DNA of 9,396 nt, from NCBI GenBank assembly GCA_036656795.1, contig JAVXHR010000037.1:1-9396 (forward strand). Direction: 5' to 3'. Both the position numbers and the translations under genes were made by a program. Below the pieces are notes generated by a model. It worked only from the letters and a program-made list of their open reading frames with translations. It did no database searches and was not told the DNA's origin. This document shows, piece after piece, positions 6,369-9,396 of the stretch. Origin of the DNA: CAUPWF01 sp036656795 (GTDB lineage: Bacteria; Bacillota; Clostridia; Lachnospirales; Lachnospiraceae). Each line of letters opens with the position of its first letter. Positions within the stretch are counted from its first letter, which is position 1.

Positions 6369-8312
6369 TTATCTATTTATCTTTTGTTTCTTTCTCCGTA
6401 TCACCAAACGGACTACTACTACCACCATCACAATAAGTATCATTCCAATGCCCAATGCCATCATAGTAATCTTGTTTGGATTTTTTAGTAATTCCACCGG
6501 ATTCCATGATGGATGAACCTGTTTTCGTCCCATAGATTCTGCGTATTTTGGAGGTACTGTATCCATGGATTTCAGATAGGATGCCAGGGCGTACCATTCC
6601 TTTACTTCTTCCCCCTCTTGGTTGTGTATGATTTGTTTTTCAAAATCGGTCACTTTATTTCCTTTTATGTCCTTTGGTGTAACAGATAGGATTCCAAAGG
6701 ATTTATCATTTACCGCTCCTAGCATTTGTCCAGAATATAGACCGGTGACCACACGATAAAGTTTCTTGTCTTCGATAGGTGCCTTTGTTCCATTTGGAAG
6801 AACTTGGGCACAATCGGTCACTTTATTAAAAATCATACGATTTGGATTAAAGGTCCAAGTCATCCCAGATCCATAAAGCTGTGCTGCTGGCATAAGGGGA
6901 GTCACAGAAGCATCTACTTCAAAAGCATCTCGTAATTCTTTCCCCGTAAGATATACTGAAATCAATGGATAACCTGGTGTTCCATCGCCACCTACTCCTA
7001 AGGAAGATACCTGAAACGCATCCGAGGCTGTAATATTTCCTTTTGCAAAAGAAGCACGCACAACACCGGAAGCCACCACTGCAAAATCCACTGGTTGATA
7101 GTTTGCTCCCTCTGCGTCTTGAACGGCATATACATACGAATCCGAAATTAGATTACCTAGGCCATCTTCCTCTTGCTTTAATCCAAGTTCACTAATAGGT
7201 GTGAAATCAAAAGGAGACTGTGCCAAAACCTCATCATAAGTCATATGATATTTAGCAAGATAATTCTGCTCAACAATCTCTTTAAAATTTTCCGTTAATT
7301 TGCTCATATCTGGATCTGGAATAATAGATTCATCCACCGGAATCAATTTATATTCTAGTGTTGTAAGCTTTCCTGTTTTCTCATTTTTAGAAATGGTAAG
7401 ACGTCCTAAGTTCTCTGTATATTGACCGCAAGAAACAATGAGTGTATCCTTGACTTTGATTGGAGTTTCTGTTACAGAATGTGTATGCCCTGAGATAATC
7501 ACATCAATGTCCGGTACGTCTTTTGCAAGCTGCTCATCTTCTGACTTCTTTGGATTTGGATTAGTACCCGCATGGGAAATACATATGATAAAGTCTGCAT
7601 CTTCCTTTTCCTTAATGGCAGCTACCGTCCGCTTTGCTGCATCTGCAATGGGTTCAAAGTTCATATTCGACATAGGTGCGCTCATATCTGCATCCACACC
7701 TAAGACACCAAATACTGCAATTCGAAGTGGAGTTCCATCTTCTTTGATACCCCGCTCAATCATTGTATAATCTGTGATGGGATAATTATCCCATGCTTGC
7801 TGTACATTTATGTCCTTCGCTTTCGGCTTATAATTTGCCTGAACGATAGCAGGCAATCTCTCGCCACTTTTCTTTCCTGCATTCAGCATGTCTGCTAGAC
7901 CATTAGAACGATAATCATACTCATGATTCCCAAGTGTGGTCACATCATATCCCATCGCTCCTAAAGCCCGTAATTCCGGTGCATCTGTGGCATATATTGT
8001 TTGAAAAAGAGAACCCATAGAAAAGTCTCCTGCATCCAATGTAATGGTTGTACCTTGTCTTTCATCGTTGCCTTTTGTAACTATTGGTGTGTTACGTTCT
8101 TGTTTTAATAATGTACCCAGTCGTACATAACCTCCATATTCACCACCCCCATCTGACGGCATGGGAAGAAAATGATCATGAGTATCATGGGTAAACAAAA
8201 TAGTAAGAGATTCCTTAGATTCACCTGCACATACAGGCAAAACCATACAATCTAGCATTAGAATAAATATAAATACAAAAAATATTTTTAAAAAATGCTG
8301 CGCTCTCTTCAT
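6369..8312 (-). CDS. Secreted, membrane-anchored bifunctional metallophosphatase / 5'-nucleotidase
   Basis: A 647-residue UshA-type enzyme that hydrolyses extracellular nucleotides to nucleosides and phosphate at the outer cell face. A signal peptide occupies residues 1-29 (basic MKRAQHFLK, long hydrophobic run, cleavage likely after VCA). The N-terminal calcineurin-like domain (about 35-300) has the two-metal site: D43 and H45 in FTHDTHDHF, D93 in LDAGD, N129-H130 in LGNHEYDY, H247 in SHAG, and GHTH at 275-278. The 5'-nucleotidase C-terminal domain runs from about 360 to 560 (GLGNLISDSY at 384-393, ASGVVRASF at 414-422). One membrane segment (about 615-637) and a basic RRKKQKINR tail anchor it; no LPxTG-type motif precedes the segment. 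The ATG at 8312 has AGAGG at 8321-8325. It likely supplies phosphate or nucleosides. It is divergent from the small membrane protein at 8525. Confidence 0.93.
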   Translation of the reverse strand: MKRAQHFLKIFFVFIFILMLDCMVLPVCAGESKESLTILFTHDTHDHFLPMPSDGGGEYGGYVRLGTLLKQERNTPIVTKGNDERQGTTITLDAGDFSMGSLFQTIYATDAPELRALGAMGYDVTTLGNHEYDYRSNGLADMLNAGKKSGERLPAIVQANYKPKAKDINVQQAWDNYPITDYTMIERGIKEDGTPLRIAVFGVLGVDADMSAPMSNMNFEPIADAAKRTVAAIKEKEDADFIICISHAGTNPNPKKSEDEQLAKDVPDIDVIISGHTHSVTETPIKVKDTLIVSCGQYTENLGRLTISKNEKTGKLTTLEYKLIPVDESIIPDPDMSKLTENFKEIVEQNYLAKYHMTYDEVLAQSPFDFTPISELGLKQEEDGLGNLISDSYVYAVQDAEGANYQPVDFAVVASGVVRASFAKGNITASDAFQVSSLGVGGDGTPGYPLISVYLTGKELRDAFEVDASVTPLMPAAQLYGSGMTWTFNPNRMIFNKVTDCAQVLPNGTKAPIEDKKLYRVVTGLYSGQMLGAVNDKSFGILSVTPKDIKGNKVTDFEKQIIHNQEGEEVKEWYALASYLKSMDTVPPKYAESMGRKQVHPSWNPVELLKNPNKITMMALGIGMILIVMVVVVVRLVIRRKKQKINR

Positions 8313-8359
8313 TATACATACCTCTTGCTTTCTTTGCTCGATTATATATCACTGCAGAT

Positions 8360-8388
8360 ATTATATCAGATTTTACATCAAATGTCTG
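8360..8388 (-). promoter_or_regulatory. Promoter of the 5'-nucleotidase gene
   Basis: On the minus strand a perfect TATAAT (8360-8365) is preceded by CAGACA (8383-8388) at a 17-base spacing, about 35 bases upstream of the ribosome binding site. A second TATAAT at 8341-8346 has no usable -35. Confidence 0.55.
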
Positions 8389-8460
8389 AAAAATATCGTA
8401 TGCACTATCTTCATATGTAGCAGTTCAGCCATGCCATTTAGAATTACATGTGACTACATC

Positions 8461-8489
8461 ACAGTACTTATTTTTCTATCGTGTATACT
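8461..8489 (+). promoter_or_regulatory. Possible promoter of the small membrane protein gene
   Basis: TATACT at 8484-8489 is a good -10 hexamer, 18 bases before the AAAGGAGG ribosome binding site at 8508-8515. The hexamer 17 bases upstream (ACAGTA) is a poor -35, so the promoter may be weak or need an activator. Confidence 0.35.
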
Positions 8490-8524
8490 AAAGCTACAAA
8501 CAACCTTAAAGGAGGAAACACCAT

Positions 8525-8770
8525 ATGAATAACCAAAATATTAAGAAATGGATAAAACCGATTATTTTTATACTTGTGGGTGCCGGACTTGGATTTCTAT
8601 ATTATTTTAATATTGGCTGTGTCGGTACGTGAGGGATTACCTCTAGCCCATTTGGGTCAATTATCATAGGAGCCATTTTCGGATTATTAGCCTCCACTAT
8701 TTTTTCGAAACCCGATGCTCCCACCGATGATTCTGGTGATACAATACCACCCAAAAAGAGTGGTGGATGA
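8525..8770 (+). CDS. Small membrane protein, DUF6132-like, with in-frame TGA (possible selenocysteine)
   Basis: An 82-codon frame with an excellent ribosome binding site (AAAGGAGG at 8508-8515, nine bases before ATG) that has one in-frame TGA at 8630-8632 (codon 36). Residues 12-28 form a first membrane helix, then NIGCVGT, the TGA, GITSSP, a second helix (about 43-57) and a hydrophilic acidic-to-basic tail ending at TGA 8768-8770. I recognise the arrangement helix, GCxxGTCPITSNP, helix of small DUF6132-type membrane proteins (from memory). The TGA stands exactly where the second conserved cysteine would be, and P is G here. The frame beyond the TGA remains protein-like for 45 codons, so either this is a selenoprotein (Cys32 and Sec36, a likely redox pair) or a very recent Cys-to-stop change. 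I could not identify a convincing SECIS by eye: a short GCCC/GGGT stem at 8646-8657 is too small to be decisive. Function unknown. Confidence 0.6.
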
Positions 8771-8852
8771 GGACTTTTCCAGTAACGGACAGTTACGAAT
8801 ATCCCTAGATAAAATCAAAACTAACATCCCATAAATTCTTAATATATACATG

Positions 8853-8893
8853 ACGGAAAATAGGCTATAATCAAGATAGCATCTATTTTCCGT
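8853..8893 (+). terminator. Strong hairpin downstream of the small membrane protein gene
   Basis: ACGGAAAATAG (8853-8863) pairs perfectly with CTATTTTCCGT (8883-8893), and the stem continues with GCTAT (8864-8868) and ATAGC (8876-8880) around a seven-base loop, leaving only AT (8881-8882) as a bulge. This makes 16 base pairs. A short, imperfect T-rich stretch follows (TTTATGATT). It lies between two plus-strand genes, so a terminator for the first is the simplest reading. The rest of 8771-8912 shows no gene. Confidence 0.6.
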
Positions 8894-8912
8894 TTATGAT
8901 TGGCGGAATAAA

Positions 8913-9396
8913 ATGCTGGTGAACATAATTGAAAGAGTTGTTGCAAAATAGATAATAAACGATAAAGCAATGGCTCTTTTTTAATTTCAGCAATAGCTTC
9001 TCTCTATAAATACCGGTATTTATAGAAAATACTACCAAAACAATCCAGAATATACAATCCATTTTAATTGATGAAAATATTTTTCCGGATAGAGCATTTC
9101 GAACTTATGTTTCATCTCATTTTGACACCGATAGAGATGAACAACTTTCTACTGAAGAAATCAACCAGGCTACAGTAATTGATTTTGAGTGGGATGACAC
9201 TATATCCGATTTGACTGGTTTGAATCTTTTCACAAATCTTGAGCAATTAAAATGTGATAATACAGAAATTTCCTACCAATATACTCATGGTTATTTAAAT
9301 ACAAAAAAAGTCCGCAAACTGGTGATAACACACCGTTATTAATATTGATTGGCAGTGCCATAACAGCAATTGGAATTATTAGAAAAATAAAACCAA
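8913..9396 (+). pseudogene. Leucine-rich-repeat, sortase-anchored surface protein, decayed and open at the window end
   Basis: Pieces of one exported wall protein lie in three frames. From ATG 8913: MLVNIIERVVAK, a TAG at 8949-8951, then IINDKAMALF and a stop at 8982. Frame shifts at the T6 run (8977-8982), where one more T would continue as LISAIASL, the end of a signal peptide. From about 9025 the third frame reads ENTTKTIQNIQ, then FPDRAFRTYVSSHFDTDRDE, LSTEEINQATVIDFEW, and ISDLTGLNLFTNLEQLKC. This is the typical cap and first repeat of clostridial LRR surface proteins, with an EF-hand-like DTDRD stretch. At the A7 run (9303-9309) one more A would lead into SPQTGDNTP, a hydrophobic helix and RKIKP, a sortase signal in which TG is preceded by PQ; otherwise the frame stops at 9340-9342. 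Most repeats are gone. Such proteins are anchored to peptidoglycan and mediate adhesion. Here it is very probably dead. Confidence 0.75.
9003..9026. repeat. Perfect 24-bp palindrome
   Basis: The half-site TCTATAAATACC (9003-9014) is followed directly by its reverse complement (9015-9026), with no spacer. It lies in the decayed signal-peptide region of the LRR protein, at a point where the reading frame changes. Confidence 0.85.

Noticed and set aside
6373..6597. Minus-strand 74-codon frame overlapping the end of the 5'-nucleotidase
   Set aside because: It is an alternate frame of the same coding sequence, with no recognisable domain.
7438..7770. Plus-strand 110-codon frame inside the 5'-nucleotidase
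   Set aside because: It is antisense to the metallophosphatase catalytic domain and looks like a shadow.
8630..8680. SECIS-like hairpins after the in-frame TGA (GAGG/CCTC at 8631-8643; GCCC/GGGT at 8646-8657)
   Set aside because: The first includes the TGA itself and the second has only four pairs with a loop lacking the usual G, so neither is claimed as a SECIS.
8883..9062. Minus-strand 59-codon frame with a hydrophobic start (MDCIFWIVLVVFS)
   Set aside because: No ribosome binding site, it runs through the strong hairpin, and it is antisense to the LRR signal-peptide remnant, which explains its hydrophobicity.
1..9396. CRISPR arrays, tRNA or rRNA genes
   Set aside because: No regularly spaced repeats and no recognisable tRNA or rRNA sequence were seen on either strand.

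Overview
The window looks like an accessory segment of a low-GC Gram-positive anaerobe of the Clostridia, most likely Lachnospiraceae-like. This rests on A+T-rich DNA, AGGAGG-type ribosome binding sites, an IS1380-type transposase, a leucine-rich-repeat surface protein with an SPQTG sorting signal and a flavodoxin-family protein. It is an inference from content, not a taxonomic assignment. TGA ends several genes, so the standard bacterial code applies.

Left end (1-1390): a decayed IS1380-family element is bounded by a perfect 15-bp inverted repeat (55-69 and 1094-1108). Its transposase has lost the middle of the protein and also carries a nonsense codon and a frameshift. The element sits inside a minus-strand gene. 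To its right are the first 41 codons of a winged-helix protein resembling AbiEi-type antitoxins, with its own ribosome binding site. Any remainder lies in 1-54 and beyond the window.

Centre (1389-6352, all minus strand): a 996-residue PLD nuclease-like / SF2 helicase / DUF3427 protein is translationally coupled (ATGA overlap) to a Nudix hydrolase. This compact pair is the best candidate for an intact defence-type module. Next comes a separately promoted flavodoxin-family protein with a C-x2-C-x2-C-x6-C cluster. After it is the C-terminal Toprim-like half of a Wadjet JetD-type protein, lacking its N-terminal half and any JetABC partners. With the AbiEi fragment, this makes a small area of defence-related genes, part intact and part debris.

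Right end (6369-9396): a secreted, membrane-anchored 5'-nucleotidase (minus) is divergent from a small membrane protein (plus). The small protein resembles DUF6132 and has one in-frame TGA exactly at the usual conserved cysteine, so it is either a selenoprotein candidate or a recent nonsense mutant. After a strong hairpin comes a leucine-rich-repeat, sortase-anchored surface protein reduced to a multiply frameshifted remnant that contains a perfect 24-bp palindrome.
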